Shown piece after piece: positions 24,765-33,602 of a stretch of DNA of 64,000 bases (the first letter of the stretch is position 1; each line of letters opens with the position of its first letter). The notes beneath the pieces were generated by a model. That model did no database searches, was not told the DNA's origin, and saw only the letters and a list, made by a program, of their open reading frames with translations. Both the position numbers and the translations under genes were made by a program. Origin of the DNA: Natronobiforma cellulositropha (GTDB taxonomy: Archaea > Halobacteriota > Halobacteria > Halobacteriales > Natrialbaceae); contig NZ_JANZXN010000005.1 of assembly GCF_025629245.1 (NCBI RefSeq), forward strand, positions 1 through 64,000, written 5' to 3'.

Positions 24765-26645
24765 ATGGACCGCAAGGAGTTTCGCGACCTCGCCTCGCCC
24801 GACGACGCACGGGCGGCGATTCGCTCGCTCGCACTCGAGGGTGGCATCGACCGGGTCCCGCTCGCAGACGCCCACGGCCGGGTGCTCGTCGCCCGAATCG
24901 ACGCCGAACTCGACGTGCCGGGATTCGACCGCGCGAGCATGGACGGCTACGCGTTGCGCGCACGGGAGACGTTCGGAGCCGACGAGAGCGACCCCGCCCG
25001 CCTGCGGGTCGTCGGCGAGGTACACGCGGGTGACGCGCCACGCCGGGCGCTCGAGGCGGGCGAGGCACTCGAGATTTCGACGGGTGCCGTCATGCCGCCG
25101 GGGGCGGACGCGATGGTGCCCGTCGAGCGGACGGACCGCGACGGCGAGGACGTCCTCGTGCGGACGGGACTCGCCCCGGGTGACAACGTGATGTTCGCCG
25201 GGGCGGACGTCGCTGCGGGCGAGCGCGCCCTCGGCCCGGGGACGCGGCTGACGCCTCGAGAGATCGGCCTGCTGTCGGCGCTCGGCGTCGAGGAGGTGGC
25301 GGTGCGCTCGCGTCCCCGAGTAGGCATCGTCTCGACGGGTGACGAACTGGTCAGGCCGGGCGAGCAGATCGACAGCACGCGCGGCGAGATTTACGACGTG
25401 AACAGTTACACGGTCGCCGCAGGCGTCGAGGAAGCGGGCGGCAAGGCGGTGGTCTACCCGCACGCGGGCGACGAGCAGGCGGAGATGGAGCGCGTTCTCA
25501 GGGAGGCGGCCGACGAGTGTGATCTCGTGCTCTCGTCGGGGTCGACCAGTGCGAGCGCCGTCGACGTGGTGTATCGCGTGATCGAAGAGCGGGGAGAACT
25601 CCTGCTCCACGGCGTCAGCGTCAAACCCGGCAAGCCGATGCTCGTCGGCGAACTCGACGGCTCCGCCTACGTCGGTCTCCCCGGCTACCCGGTGTCGGCG
25701 ATGATGGTGTTCCGGACGTTCGTCGCCCCGGCGATCAGGGAGGCGGCGGGTCTCCCCGAACCCGAGACGGCGACCGTCACCGGCCGGATGGCGATCGAAG
25801 AGCGCTCCGAAGAGGGGCGGCTACGGCTGGCACCGGTAGGCATCCTCGAGCCGGGACCCGACGAGACGAGCGCGGACGGTGAGTTCCTCGTCTACCCCGT
25901 CGACAAGGGCAGCGGCGCGACGACCAGCCTCGCCCACGCCGACGGCTTCGTCGAGGTCCACCCCGACACCGCCTACCTCGCCGCGGACGAGCGCGTCACC
26001 GTTCGCCTGTTCTCCCCGGCGGTCCGCCCGCCGGCGCTGCTCGGCGTCGGCGACGCGGATCCGACGCTCTCGCGCGCACTCGACGGCGTCGAGGGCGCAC
26101 GCTACCTCCCGATCGGTGCGCGCCCGGCACTGCGGCGGCTGCGCGAGGGCATCCCGGACGTGGCCGTCGTCGCCGGACCGGCCGAGGGGCGCACGCCCGC
26201 GGACGCGACGACGCTCGCCTCGTGGGAGCGCGAGTGGGGACTGCTCGTCCCCGCCGGCAACCCCGACGAAGTCGACGGTCTCGCGTCGCTGCTCGAGGGC
26301 GACACCCGCTTCGTGAACGTCCACGCGGACTCGAGTCTCGCCCGCGGACTCGAAACACGGGTGCGGGCGCTGGCCGACGACCGCGGTGAGAGACCGCGAG
26401 CGCTCGAGCGAGCGATCGAGGGCTACGACCTGCGACTCCGCGGAATCGAGAGTCCCGCCCGGCGCGTCGCCGCCGGGGAGGCGGACGCGGGGGTCGGACT
26501 CCGGGAAACTGCCAGCCACCTCGGCCTGGGGTTCGTCCCGCTCGGTGAACAGCCGGTGCGCGTCCTCGTGAACCCGCCACGCCGGGAGAAGCCGGGCGTA
26601 GGCACACTCGAGGAGGCACTCGAGCGGGAACTCGCGTCGAGGTAA
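24765..26645 (+). CDS. moeA: MoeA fused to a periplasmic-binding-protein-like domain
   Basis: 626 aa. Residues about 1-405 form a complete MoeA (D-R-A-S-M-D-G-Y-A, V-S-T-G-D-E-L-V, S-S-G-S-T-S-A-S, L-P-G-Y-P-V-S). Residues about 410-626 resemble the PBP-like domain found after MoeA in many archaea (V-R-P-P-A-L-L-G-V-G-D onwards), possibly binding molybdate or tungstate. A TATA-like GTTTTTAC about 28 bp upstream of the ATG suggests a leaderless mRNA. Together with the first copy it completes the window's molybdopterin genes; no moaA or mobA is present. Confidence 0.9.
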   Translation: MDRKEFRDLASPDDARAAIRSLALEGGIDRVPLADAHGRVLVARIDAELDVPGFDRASMDGYALRARETFGADESDPARLRVVGEVHAGDAPRRALEAGEALEISTGAVMPPGADAMVPVERTDRDGEDVLVRTGLAPGDNVMFAGADVAAGERALGPGTRLTPREIGLLSALGVEEVAVRSRPRVGIVSTGDELVRPGEQIDSTRGEIYDVNSYTVAAGVEEAGGKAVVYPHAGDEQAEMERVLREAADECDLVLSSGSTSASAVDVVYRVIEERGELLLHGVSVKPGKPMLVGELDGSAYVGLPGYPVSAMMVFRTFVAPAIREAAGLPEPETATVTGRMAIEERSEEGRLRLAPVGILEPGPDETSADGEFLVYPVDKGSGATTSLAHADGFVEVHPDTAYLAADERVTVRLFSPAVRPPALLGVGDADPTLSRALDGVEGARYLPIGARPALRRLREGIPDVAVVAGPAEGRTPADATTLASWEREWGLLVPAGNPDEVDGLASLLEGDTRFVNVHADSSLARGLETRVRALADDRGERPRALERAIEGYDLRLRGIESPARRVAAGEADAGVGLRETASHLGLGFVPLGEQPVRVLVNPPRREKPGVGTLEEALERELASR

Positions 26646-26733
26646 CGGTACTGATCACCATGACTGTACAGGTTCAGTGACCGTCCTGCGAAGCGGGGTA
26701 GCAGTTTTACCGCTGAGTGGTGTACCTCGAGTG

Positions 26734-27381
26734 ATGTCGACGATTGCCGAGTTTCGTCTGCCAGCCGAAGAGACGGCACTGTCGGTCGTCTTCGAGTACG
26801 TGCCAACGGCGACCGTCGAACTCGAGCCGTCGGTCTCGAAGACGCTGCCCTGCCTGTGGATCAACGACGTCGACGCCGAGGCGGTCGAAGCCGCACTCGA
26901 CGACGACCCGACGGTCGACGCGTTCGAACTGCTGGTCGAAGCCGACGGCCGACTGCTCTACGACGTCTCGTTCACCCCCGACGCCCGGGGGTTCTTAGAC
27001 GACCTCCTCGGCGACGAGGCGTCACTGCTCGAGGCGACGGTCACCAGCGGCGGGTGGCAGGTCCGGATGCGGTTTCGCGACCGCGAGGACCTCTGTCGTG
27101 CTCACGACCGCCTCGTCGAGCGAGGGATCAACGCCGACCTCCGGCGGGTGACCGAACTCACCGACGCCTCGAGTCCACACACACGGCTGACGCCACAACA
27201 ACAGGAGGCGCTGGCGGCGGCGTTCGAACACGGCTACTTCGAGATTCCGCGTCGGATCTCGATGGAGGAACTGGCCGCCGAACTGGGTATCTCCCACCAG
27301 GCGCTCTCGGAGCGCCTCCGGCGGGCCTACGAGACGCTCGTCGACGCCGAGTTACAGCCGATGAGCGACCAGCCGAACTAG
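26734..27381 (+). CDS. HTH-10 (bacterio-opsin activator-like) regulator
   Basis: 215 aa. The C-terminal HTH-10 domain begins at L-T-P-Q-Q-Q-E-A-L near residue 150 and includes E-I-P-R-R-I-S-M-E-E-L-A-A-E-L-G-I-S-H-Q, the standard pattern of haloarchaeal Bat-like activators. The N-terminal 140 residues are a sensor-like alpha/beta domain without a recognised ligand. The start is the ATG at MSTIAEF, about 30 bp after GTTTTACC; an upstream GTG is in frame. Its stop overlaps the convergent HAD gene by four bases. Confidence 0.88.
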   Translation: MSTIAEFRLPAEETALSVVFEYVPTATVELEPSVSKTLPCLWINDVDAEAVEAALDDDPTVDAFELLVEADGRLLYDVSFTPDARGFLDDLLGDEASLLEATVTSGGWQVRMRFRDREDLCRAHDRLVERGINADLRRVTELTDASSPHTRLTPQQQEALAAAFEHGYFEIPRRISMEELAAELGISHQALSERLRRAYETLVDAELQPMSDQPN

Positions 27382-28094
27382 ACCCCTTCTGAGGCGTCGG
27401 ACGTCGCCGTGTCGCCCTCGCGCATGAGCGACGCCTCCCGGGTCGCCGCCGCGCTCGAGGTGAGGTCCAGTTCGTCGAACGAGCGCACGCGGTAGTCGCC
27501 GAGGACACAGCGCCCCCGGCGGTCGTGGCCGATGCGCTCGACGTGAATCGCATCCAGGCCCGCGTTCCACGCCGCGCCCACGTCGTTCGAGCCGTCGCCA
27601 GCGAGCACGCCACGGTGGCCGTTACCAACTTCGAAGCCGAGGCTCGAGACCGTCTGCTCGACGGGGTCGGGGTCCGGTTTCCACCCCGTCTCGGCCGTAC
27701 AGCAGAGGACGACGTCGAACCAGTCGCGGATGTCGAGGTGGTCGATCACCGGGTCCGTCAGAAACTGCTGGCAGTGAGTGACCAGTCCGACGGGCGTCTC
27801 GAGGTCGGCGACGAAGCGGGCATCGTCGTGGAGGTAGGTCTGTTCGGCTCTGACCTGCGGGTCCTCTTCGGCGTGAAAGGCATCCCAGAACGCCTCGGCG
27901 TCGATTCCCCACTCGCGAAGCTGGTAGTCGCGCGAGCCGGTGAAGCCGTTCCAGATGATCTCGGCCTCCCGGTCGGTGAAGGGCCGACCCAGCCGGTCAC
28001 CCACCGCGTCGAACACCTCGCGGGTGTACGACCAGTCGACGTCGATCAGCGTCCCGTCGAGGTCGAGCAACCAGAAATCGTACGATGGGACCAT
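27378..28094 (-). CDS. HAD-superfamily hydrolase (phosphoglycolate phosphatase-like)
   Basis: 238 aa. HAD motifs are complete: D-L-D-G-T near residue 11 (nucleophile and acid), T-H-C-Q near 106, the lysine of W-K-P-D-P-D-P near 138, and G-D-G-S-N-D near 165. A helical cap lies between the first two. The substrate is likely a small phosphate ester. The last 40 residues form a Ser/Ala/Asp-rich tail that is not part of the fold. Confidence 0.85.
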   Translation of the reverse strand: MVPSYDFWLLDLDGTLIDVDWSYTREVFDAVGDRLGRPFTDREAEIIWNGFTGSRDYQLREWGIDAEAFWDAFHAEEDPQVRAEQTYLHDDARFVADLETPVGLVTHCQQFLTDPVIDHLDIRDWFDVVLCCTAETGWKPDPDPVEQTVSSLGFEVGNGHRGVLAGDGSNDVGAAWNAGLDAIHVERIGHDRRGRCVLGDYRVRSFDELDLTSSAAATREASLMREGDTATSDASEGV

Positions 28095-28178
28095 GCGTTA
28101 GGACAGCTATCTACGGACGACGCGAGTAAGTGCGTTTCGGCCTCTCACACGCGGTGCGATAGGACCAACTGAAACGGG

Positions 28179-28547
28179 TTACTCGACGACGAGCGACGAG
28201 CCCAGATACTTCGAGAGCACCTCGGTCACCGAGTCGGCCTTGAACGCCTCGAGCGACTCGGCAATCTCGGCTTTCAGCGCCTCGAGATACGCCTCGTCGG
28301 TGTGCAGCGCTCGGAACGAGACCGCCTCGACGGACAGGCCGAGTTTCTCGCCCAGCAGCCGCCGGGCGTAGGTCTCGTCTGCGACCTCGCCACGCCAGCA
28401 CAGCTCTCGAAACCGCATCCAGCCCTCCGTCCCCGGCTCCGGGGCCTCGAGTAAACACCGGCGCTCGAGTGTCGGCCGCTCGAGGCGGACCTCGTCGGTA
28501 GCTGGCTCGAGACGGATCGTGACCGCGAACGCGTAGTGGGCGTCCAT
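28179..28547 (-). CDS. Small haloarchaeal protein (LWR-salt-like)
   Basis: 122 aa, acidic, soluble, with a central F-R-E-L-C-W-R-G-E motif resembling the haloarchaeal family called LWR-salt proteins; I give that name with reservation. No catalytic residues are recognised. The start at MDAHYAF is chosen because the codons upstream are low-complexity. It lies 55 bp downstream of the metal ATPase on the same strand. Confidence 0.6.
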   Translation of the reverse strand: MDAHYAFAVTIRLEPATDEVRLERPTLERRCLLEAPEPGTEGWMRFRELCWRGEVADETYARRLLGEKLGLSVEAVSFRALHTDEAYLEALKAEIAESLEAFKADSVTEVLSKYLGSSLVVE

Positions 28548-28602
28548 AGCGCGAGTTGGTGCTCGAGAGTGGTGAATGTGGTGTCTGCGGTGGGCGGGGG
28601 AC

Positions 28603-30582
28603 TCACCCATCGAAACGCAACAGCCGCAGCCCGATCAGGCTCACGAGGACCGTCGAACCCTCGTGGCCGACCACGGCGACCGGCAACGGAATCCCGGCCG
28701 TGAGAATCGCCACCACCATGATCGCGATCGCGCCGAAGGCGATCGAGAAGTTGACGAAGAGCGTCCGCCGCGTCGCCCGACTCAGCGCGAACGCGTAGGG
28801 GAGGCGCTCGAGTCGGTCGGACATGAGGACGATGTCCGCGGTCTCGAGTGCCACGTCGGTGCCCGCCCCGCCCATGCCGATGCTGATGTCCGCCGTCGCG
28901 AGCGCGGGCGCGTCGTTCACGCCGTCGCCGACCATCGCGACGGACTCGTAGCGCTCCTGGAGCGCCTCGATGTGGGCGACCTTCTCCTCCGGTAAGAGCT
29001 GGGCGTAGTACTCGTCGATGCCGAGTTCGTCGGCGATGTACTGGGCGACGCGCTCGTTGTCGCCGGTGAGCATGACGATGCGCTCGATGCCGCGCTCGCG
29101 CAGGCTGGCGATCATCTCGGCGGCGTCCGGCCGGATCGTGTCGGTGAACGCAAGCCAGCCGAGGACTGAGAACGCGCCACCGCGCTCGCTCACGACGAGC
29201 ACGCTCGTCTTCCCGCGCGCCTCCAGCTCGCGGACGGCGTCGAGCCCCGTCTCGAGACCCTCGATCGACTCACCCGCCGTCACCGTCTCGAAGTAGCGCG
29301 GATTGCCGATGTGGAGCGTCTGACCCTCGACGGTGGCGTGGACACCCTTGCCGACGACCGCCGAGAAGCCGCTCGCAGACGGAGTCTCGAGACCGCGTTC
29401 GGCCGCCGCCTCGACGGTCGCCTCCGCGAGGTGGTGCTCCGAGCGCGACTGGACCGCCGCAGCGAGGCGCAACAGGGCCGTCTCCTCGAGCGGGCGGCCG
29501 TCGATACGCGCACCCTCGCGGACGGCGAGGTCGGTCAGCCGGGTGTTGCCCTCGGTCAGCGTCCCCGTCTTGTCGAAGGCGATGGCGTCGACGTTGCCCG
29601 CCGTCTCGATGTGCTCGCCGCCTTTGAACAGGACGCCCTGGCGGCCCCCGGCGGAGATCGCAGAGAGCACCGCCGCGGGCGTCGAGATGATGACCGCACA
29701 GGGCGAGGCGGCGACCATCAGCGTCATCGCCCGGTAGAACGTCGGCTCGAAGGCGTGGCTCAAGAGCGCGAGCGGGAGGGCGATGGCGACCGCCGTCATC
29801 GCGAAGACGCCCAGCACGTAGGGCTGTTCGAAGCGGTCGATCAGCTGCTGGGTCGGCGCTCGCTTGCTCTGGGCCTCCTCGACCATGTGGATGAGCCGCG
29901 AGATCGCCGACTCCTCGGCCGCTCGCGTGACCCGAACCTCGAGACTCCCCGTCTCGTTGATCGTCCCGCTGAACACCTCGTCGCCGGGTCCCTTCGCGAC
30001 CGGCACCGACTCGCCGGTGAGCGAGGCCTGATCGACCGTGCTCTCACCCGATTCGACGACGCCGTCGAGCGGAACTCGAGCACCCGGCCTGACGACGAAG
30101 ACGTCACCCACCGCAACGTCTTCGACCGGAACGGCCGACTCACCGCCCTCGCCCAGCACCTGCGCCGACTCCGGGCGCATCTCCACGAGCGAGGAGATGG
30201 CCGTCCGCGAGCGCCCGATGGCGTACTCCTCGAGCACCCCCGAGAGCGAGAACAGAAACAGCAACATCGCCCCCTCGAACGGCGCGCCGATGTAGAGCGC
30301 CCCGAGCGCGGCGATGATCATCAGCAGGTCGATCTCGACCTCCGGCACCCGGAGACTCTGGAGACTCCCCTTCAGTCCGTACCAGCCACCGAAGCCGTAG
30401 GCGACCGCATAGCAGGCCCACACCGCCGTGTCGGGAGCGCCGACCCACCCCCCGACCAGCCCCCCGATCATCCCGGCGAACGTGAGCGCGACGAACACCG
30501 CCTGTCGGCGGACGACCGGGCGAACCGCCGAGGCACCCGCTCGAGTGTGCGCGCTCGAGAGGAACTCCGTCGTCGTTTTCAT
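28603..30582 (-). CDS. Heavy-metal P1B-type ATPase with SPC motif
   Basis: 659 aa metal-exporting P-type ATPase. Motifs in order: T-G-E-S in the actuator domain, S-P-C in the sixth membrane helix (A-S-P-C-A-V-I), the phosphorylated D-K-T-G-T-L-T, the H in S-E-H-H-L of the nucleotide domain, and G-D-G-V-N-D-A-P. There is no N-terminal heavy-metal domain or Cys/His-rich extension. SPC instead of CPC, with no N-terminal domain, fits the P1B-4 group that exports Co, Zn, Cd or Fe. A TATA-like CTTATC about 26 bp before the ATG suggests a leaderless mRNA. Confidence 0.9.
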   Translation of the reverse strand: MKTTTEFLSSAHTRAGASAVRPVVRRQAVFVALTFAGMIGGLVGGWVGAPDTAVWACYAVAYGFGGWYGLKGSLQSLRVPEVEIDLLMIIAALGALYIGAPFEGAMLLFLFSLSGVLEEYAIGRSRTAISSLVEMRPESAQVLGEGGESAVPVEDVAVGDVFVVRPGARVPLDGVVESGESTVDQASLTGESVPVAKGPGDEVFSGTINETGSLEVRVTRAAEESAISRLIHMVEEAQSKRAPTQQLIDRFEQPYVLGVFAMTAVAIALPLALLSHAFEPTFYRAMTLMVAASPCAVIISTPAAVLSAISAGGRQGVLFKGGEHIETAGNVDAIAFDKTGTLTEGNTRLTDLAVREGARIDGRPLEETALLRLAAAVQSRSEHHLAEATVEAAAERGLETPSASGFSAVVGKGVHATVEGQTLHIGNPRYFETVTAGESIEGLETGLDAVRELEARGKTSVLVVSERGGAFSVLGWLAFTDTIRPDAAEMIASLRERGIERIVMLTGDNERVAQYIADELGIDEYYAQLLPEEKVAHIEALQERYESVAMVGDGVNDAPALATADISIGMGGAGTDVALETADIVLMSDRLERLPYAFALSRATRRTLFVNFSIAFGAIAIMVVAILTAGIPLPVAVVGHEGSTVLVSLIGLRLLRFDG

Positions 30583-30741
30583 GTCCTATGGTGCGTCCAG
30601 TGTGCGATAAGCGTTCGGAGGTGAGTGGGTGGCTCGAGGAATACAGTAGGGTCGCGCCACTCCGGTTAATCACTTCCTCGAGTTTCGAGACGGTACCTCG
30701 TGTGACCGCCGTGACGATGGTGGGTGGCTCGAGAAACAGCC

Positions 30742-30894
30742 TCAGAACCGTTCGCGGCCGTCACGGACGTCTTCGACGGCGTCCGTCTCGATCTCGACCG
30801 CTAGTTCACGGAGCGCATCACCAAGTGGGATGTCTTCGTCGTCCTCGGGATCACCGGTCAGGAACGCCGTGAAATCGTCAGTGGTCAGGCTCAT
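30742..30894 (-). CDS. Small acidic protein (50 aa)
   Basis: A 50-residue, very acidic protein (P-E-D-D-E-D-I-P, E-I-E-T-D-A-V-E-D) with one amphipathic helix. Codon use is host-like, but no family is recognised and no partner is obvious. The frame continues upstream from the ATG at MSLTTDDF with a less convincing sequence. A small regulator or antitoxin is conceivable, but nothing specific supports it. Confidence 0.45.
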   Translation of the reverse strand: MSLTTDDFTAFLTGDPEDDEDIPLGDALRELAVEIETDAVEDVRDGRERF

Positions 30895-31009
30895 ACTGGC
30901 AACTATTGGCGCTGGTCGCAAAAGGTTGTGGTGAGTACGGTCCCTCCTCGTGAACACGAACTGGATATTCTAGAAGCGTTCAGTCACTCAACGGGCGTTC
31001 AATTACAAT

Positions 31010-31098
31010 GGGGCGCCAGGGATGTGTCCCAATCGGTGCGCCCATGCCCGTGAACGATCGAATATGAACACGACCGATTCGCGCTCGTATCCATATTC
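31010..31098. repeat. Nested and neighbouring inverted repeats in an intergenic region
   Basis: GGGCGC (31011-31016) pairs with GCGCCC (31038-31043) and encloses GGGA (31019-31022)/TCCC (31027-31030). Downstream, GAATATG (31060-31066) pairs with CATATTC (31092-31098). Together they could form two stem-loops of a short RNA or a leader. The rest of 30895-31183 shows no gene. Confidence 0.4.
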
Positions 31099-31183
31099 GG
31101 CAAATCAATCTTCGCAGCGTGTGTCCCCCAGCCCTGAGGGATTGAGAAGAGCGGAAACCGTGGAGAGGAGAGAAAGCTTGTAA

Positions 31184-31606
31184 TTACTTAGTCTTGAACA
31201 TATTATAGACGGAAAAGCCACTAAGCCAACAAATGTTTGAAAATAACAGTATAAGAAATACAACTTCTTCTGAAGTTATTTCGTTTGCCGATATAGAATG
31301 TTCAATATACAAAAAAATGCAACCGATAATATAACCAGCGATGAGAAAACTTGCAGCAAAATTTCCTGCCTCTTTTGTCTCATTTATAGAAATGCCATGC
31401 TGAGGGAGATCTGAAAACATGTAAATGACAATGGAAACTGCAGACATTATTGAAAAGAAGAACAGGTGTAATGGATCAGAACTGATTAGATACAAATAAC
31501 CAAAGGTTGCCGGTGGAATGAAAAATCCAATATGTCTGTTCTCGACAAATACCTTAGGTATGTGTTCTACATCTCCGATCCTCATAGAGCAAATAACACA
31601 TAGCAT
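31184..31606 (-). CDS. AT-rich orphan membrane protein
   Basis: 140 aa with four hydrophobic segments and a short C-terminal tail (M-F-K-T-K). The sequence is rich in Ile, Phe, Ser and Asn, and the gene is markedly AT-rich with AT-ending codons and no CTCGAG, unlike every neighbour. This points to recent transfer from a low-GC source or a mobile element. It could start at ATG 31606 or at 31585 (MRIGDV). No family recognised; tRNA-Ala lies about 0.8 kb away. Confidence 0.6.
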   Translation of the reverse strand: MLCVICSMRIGDVEHIPKVFVENRHIGFFIPPATFGYLYLISSDPLHLFFFSIMSAVSIVIYMFSDLPQHGISINETKEAGNFAASFLIAGYIIGCIFLYIEHSISANEITSEEVVFLILLFSNICWLSGFSVYNMFKTK

Positions 31607-31886
31607 TTGGAATTGAAATAATCAGGGGTATCCGTCGCCACGCGCCGCGGGAGGACGGTATGAGGGTGATAGTCCCGGAAAGTAGTGTTGTCACTCGCCA
31701 GGCCGCCCGCTACCCGATGCTCGAGCGGCGTTCCAGACGGTGTGGGAGTGACGTGCGCTCCTCGTCGAGACGAGCACGCACGGCGATCTCCGACGGAACG
31801 TCCTCAAGCAGGTAACTCGAGGTCGCACCGCGCCAGATTGCGTGTAGAACGAATAGACCTAAACAGTCTGTTCAGAAAACTACCAC

Positions 31887-32051
31887 ATGATGTGGGATCT
31901 ACTACTCGGGTTCGTCCTGCTCGTCGCTGGCACCTATATCGGATCGACGATGGCGCTCCGTGGGTTTTTCGGGAGAGAATACTACGATCCTCGAACGGGT
32001 GAGCCCGTGGGTCGAGACGAAGACTCGAGCGGTGAAACCGATCGTCCGTAA
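31887..32051 (+). CDS. Single-span membrane microprotein (54 aa)
   Basis: Reads MMWDLLLGFVLLVAGTY and on: one membrane helix at about residues 4-22, a basic/aromatic juxtamembrane region (L-R-G-F-F-G-R-E-Y-Y-D-P) and an acidic tail. ATG 31887 is followed at once by a second ATG. A CTAAAC stretch about 28 bp upstream could serve as a weak TATA box. The layout is typical of real haloarchaeal microproteins, but no homologue is known to me. Confidence 0.5.
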   Translation: MMWDLLLGFVLLVAGTYIGSTMALRGFFGREYYDPRTGEPVGRDEDSSGETDRP

Positions 32052-32171
32052 CGACCAGCGGTTCTCGGTCCCGTCTGGTGCGGGAGCGCCGTCAGTAGAC
32101 ACGTCGCGAGCGTCCTCGAGCAACTCCTCGGCGTTCGCGCAGACCACCCTGGTTCACTCGGATCAGTGTTA

Positions 32172-32386
32172 GCCGCACAAGAATTGTGGACTCAACGGAA
32201 GACTGTCGCTCGCTTCGCTCGCGCTGCGACTTCCAGGGCTTCAAATCCCGCCTTCGACGACAATTCGCGCGGCTCACGAATGTGTGAGCCGCGCAAGAAT
32301 TATGGACTCGCCGGGACTGAGCAAACCCGGAGGGTTTGCGAGGTACGGTGAGTCCACGACTGAACGAGCGAAGCGACGTGAAGAAG
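32172..32386. repeat. tRNA-derived debris and a two-copy repeat beside tRNA-Ala
   Basis: TGGACTCGCCGGGA, the 3' end of tRNA-Ala as read on the plus strand, recurs at 32303-32316. A weaker copy (TGGACTC) begins near 32188. Both are preceded by AGCCGC(A/G)CAAGAATT, at 32172 and 32286, so a unit of about 114 bp seems duplicated. TTCAAATCCCGCC near 32238 resembles a T-arm in the opposite orientation. Tandem tRNA-end copies are typical of past integration at a tRNA gene. No protein gene is seen in 32052-32386. Confidence 0.5.
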
Positions 32387-32458
32387 TGGACTCGCCGGGA
32401 TTTGAACCCGGGGCCTCTTCCTTGCGAAGGAAGCGATCTACCACTGATCTACGAGCCC
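32387..32458 (-). tRNA. tRNA-Ala (CGC)
   Basis: A complete 72-nt cloverleaf. Acceptor GGGCTCG pairs with CGAGTCC, discriminator A. The D stem is GATC/GATC. The anticodon stem is CTTCC/GGAAG with loop TTCGCAA, giving anticodon CGC for alanine. The T arm is CCGGG-TTCAAAT-CCCGG. No intron is present and CCA is not encoded. It lies downstream of the rhomboid gene on the same strand. Confidence 0.97.
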
Positions 32459-32504
32459 TCGAGGGATTGTAGCCGGTATCGCTACTTGTAGCTTGTGTTT
32501 CGCC

Positions 32505-33116
32505 CTAGGGCTGGAGGAGGCGGGCGCGGCCGGCGACCAGCCCGAGGAGGAAGCCGGTGAAGTGGGCGATCAGGGCGACGCCGGGGCGGCCGGTGGCGAC
32601 GGTGACGAGTCCGGCGAGGACGACGAAGACGATGAGCGTCACCCAGGGGTGGACGGTGAGCCGCGAGGCGACGGTCTCGGTGAGGCGGTTGCCGGTCAGG
32701 AGGTAGCCAAAGAGCGCGAAGACGGCGCCGCTGGCACCGAGGACGGGCGTGGCCGTCCCGACGGCCTCCGTGAGCAGGATCTGGGAGAGGCCGGCGAGCG
32801 CGCCGGTGACGACGAAGAAGGTGTGAAAGCGCAGGCGGGTGGTCGCGCGGGCGATGGGCCAGCCGAAGACGACGAGGGCGACGCTGTTCGAGAGGAGGTG
32901 GCCGACGCCGCCGTGGGCGTAGACGCTCGTGACGACCGTCCACGGGTTGGTCGTGACCGGCGGCGCGAGGACGAACAGCATGCCCATCAGCCCGACGAGT
33001 TCGGTGAGAAACTGGGCGACGAAGACGAGGACGAAGACGACGAGCGTCTCGAGGATCGGACTCGCACTCGAGTCGGACGTCGAGCCTCGAGTGTCACCCG
33101 GAGACGAGCGGAGCAT
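32505..33116 (-). CDS. Rhomboid family intramembrane serine protease
   Basis: 203 aa with six membrane segments. The catalytic serine is in G-A-S-G-A-V-F-A near residue 130 and the partner histidine in A-L-I-A-H-F-T-G-F-L-L-G near 187. The H-x-x-x-H-L-L-S-N motif in the second helix (H-G-G-V-G-H-L-L-S-N) supports activity. Rhomboids cut substrates within the membrane; the target is unknown. The start is at MLRSSPG with an acidic, Ser-rich N-terminus. Confidence 0.88.
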   Translation of the reverse strand: MLRSSPGDTRGSTSDSSASPILETLVVFVLVFVAQFLTELVGLMGMLFVLAPPVTTNPWTVVTSVYAHGGVGHLLSNSVALVVFGWPIARATTRLRFHTFFVVTGALAGLSQILLTEAVGTATPVLGASGAVFALFGYLLTGNRLTETVASRLTVHPWVTLIVFVVLAGLVTVATGRPGVALIAHFTGFLLGLVAGRARLLQP

Positions 33117-33290
33117 GGCCGGAACAACGGCCGGAGGCTACAAAAGCGCTCACACTCGCGCGGGCGGTGGCTCACGGGGTGAGCGGCGAGAAAATCGAGG
33201 TCGGAGTCGCAAATAGACGGGTCGGTGTGACCGATCAGCCGGAGATCGCTCGAGCGGGAAACTCCGGCTGAGGAATCACGAGGGACCGTC

Positions 33291-33599
33291 TCAGTCCTCG
33301 AGGACGATCTCGATAGAGACGTCGTTCGGTACCTGAATGCGCATGAGCTGGCGGAGTGCGCGTTCGTCGGCGTCCAGATCGATCAGACGCTTGTGGACGC
33401 GCATTTCCCAGTGCTCCCACGTCGCCGTTCCTTCGCCGTCGGGCGATTTGCGTGCTGGCACCTCGAGCGTCTTCGTCGGCAGCGGGATCGGGCCGCTGAG
33501 GTTGACGCCGGTGTTGTTGGCGATCTCGCGGACGTCACTACAGATGTCGTCTAAGTCCTGTGGGCTGGTGCCCGCGAGTCGAACGCGTGCCTGTTGCAT
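33291..33599 (-). CDS. rpsJ: Ribosomal protein uS10
   Basis: 102 aa, normal for archaeal S10. It carries the G-P-I-P-L-P-T-K loop near residues 36-43 and the [10 protein letters not shown] segment, both conserved in the head of the small subunit. Its ATG is 3 bp after the EF-1alpha stop, so the two genes form the conserved archaeal tuf-rpsJ operon. Confidence 0.97.
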   Translation of the reverse strand: MQQARVRLAGTSPQDLDDICSDVREIANNTGVNLSGPIPLPTKTLEVPARKSPDGEGTATWEHWEMRVHKRLIDLDADERALRQLMRIQVPNDVSIEIVLED

Positions 33600-33602
33600 C
33601 GA

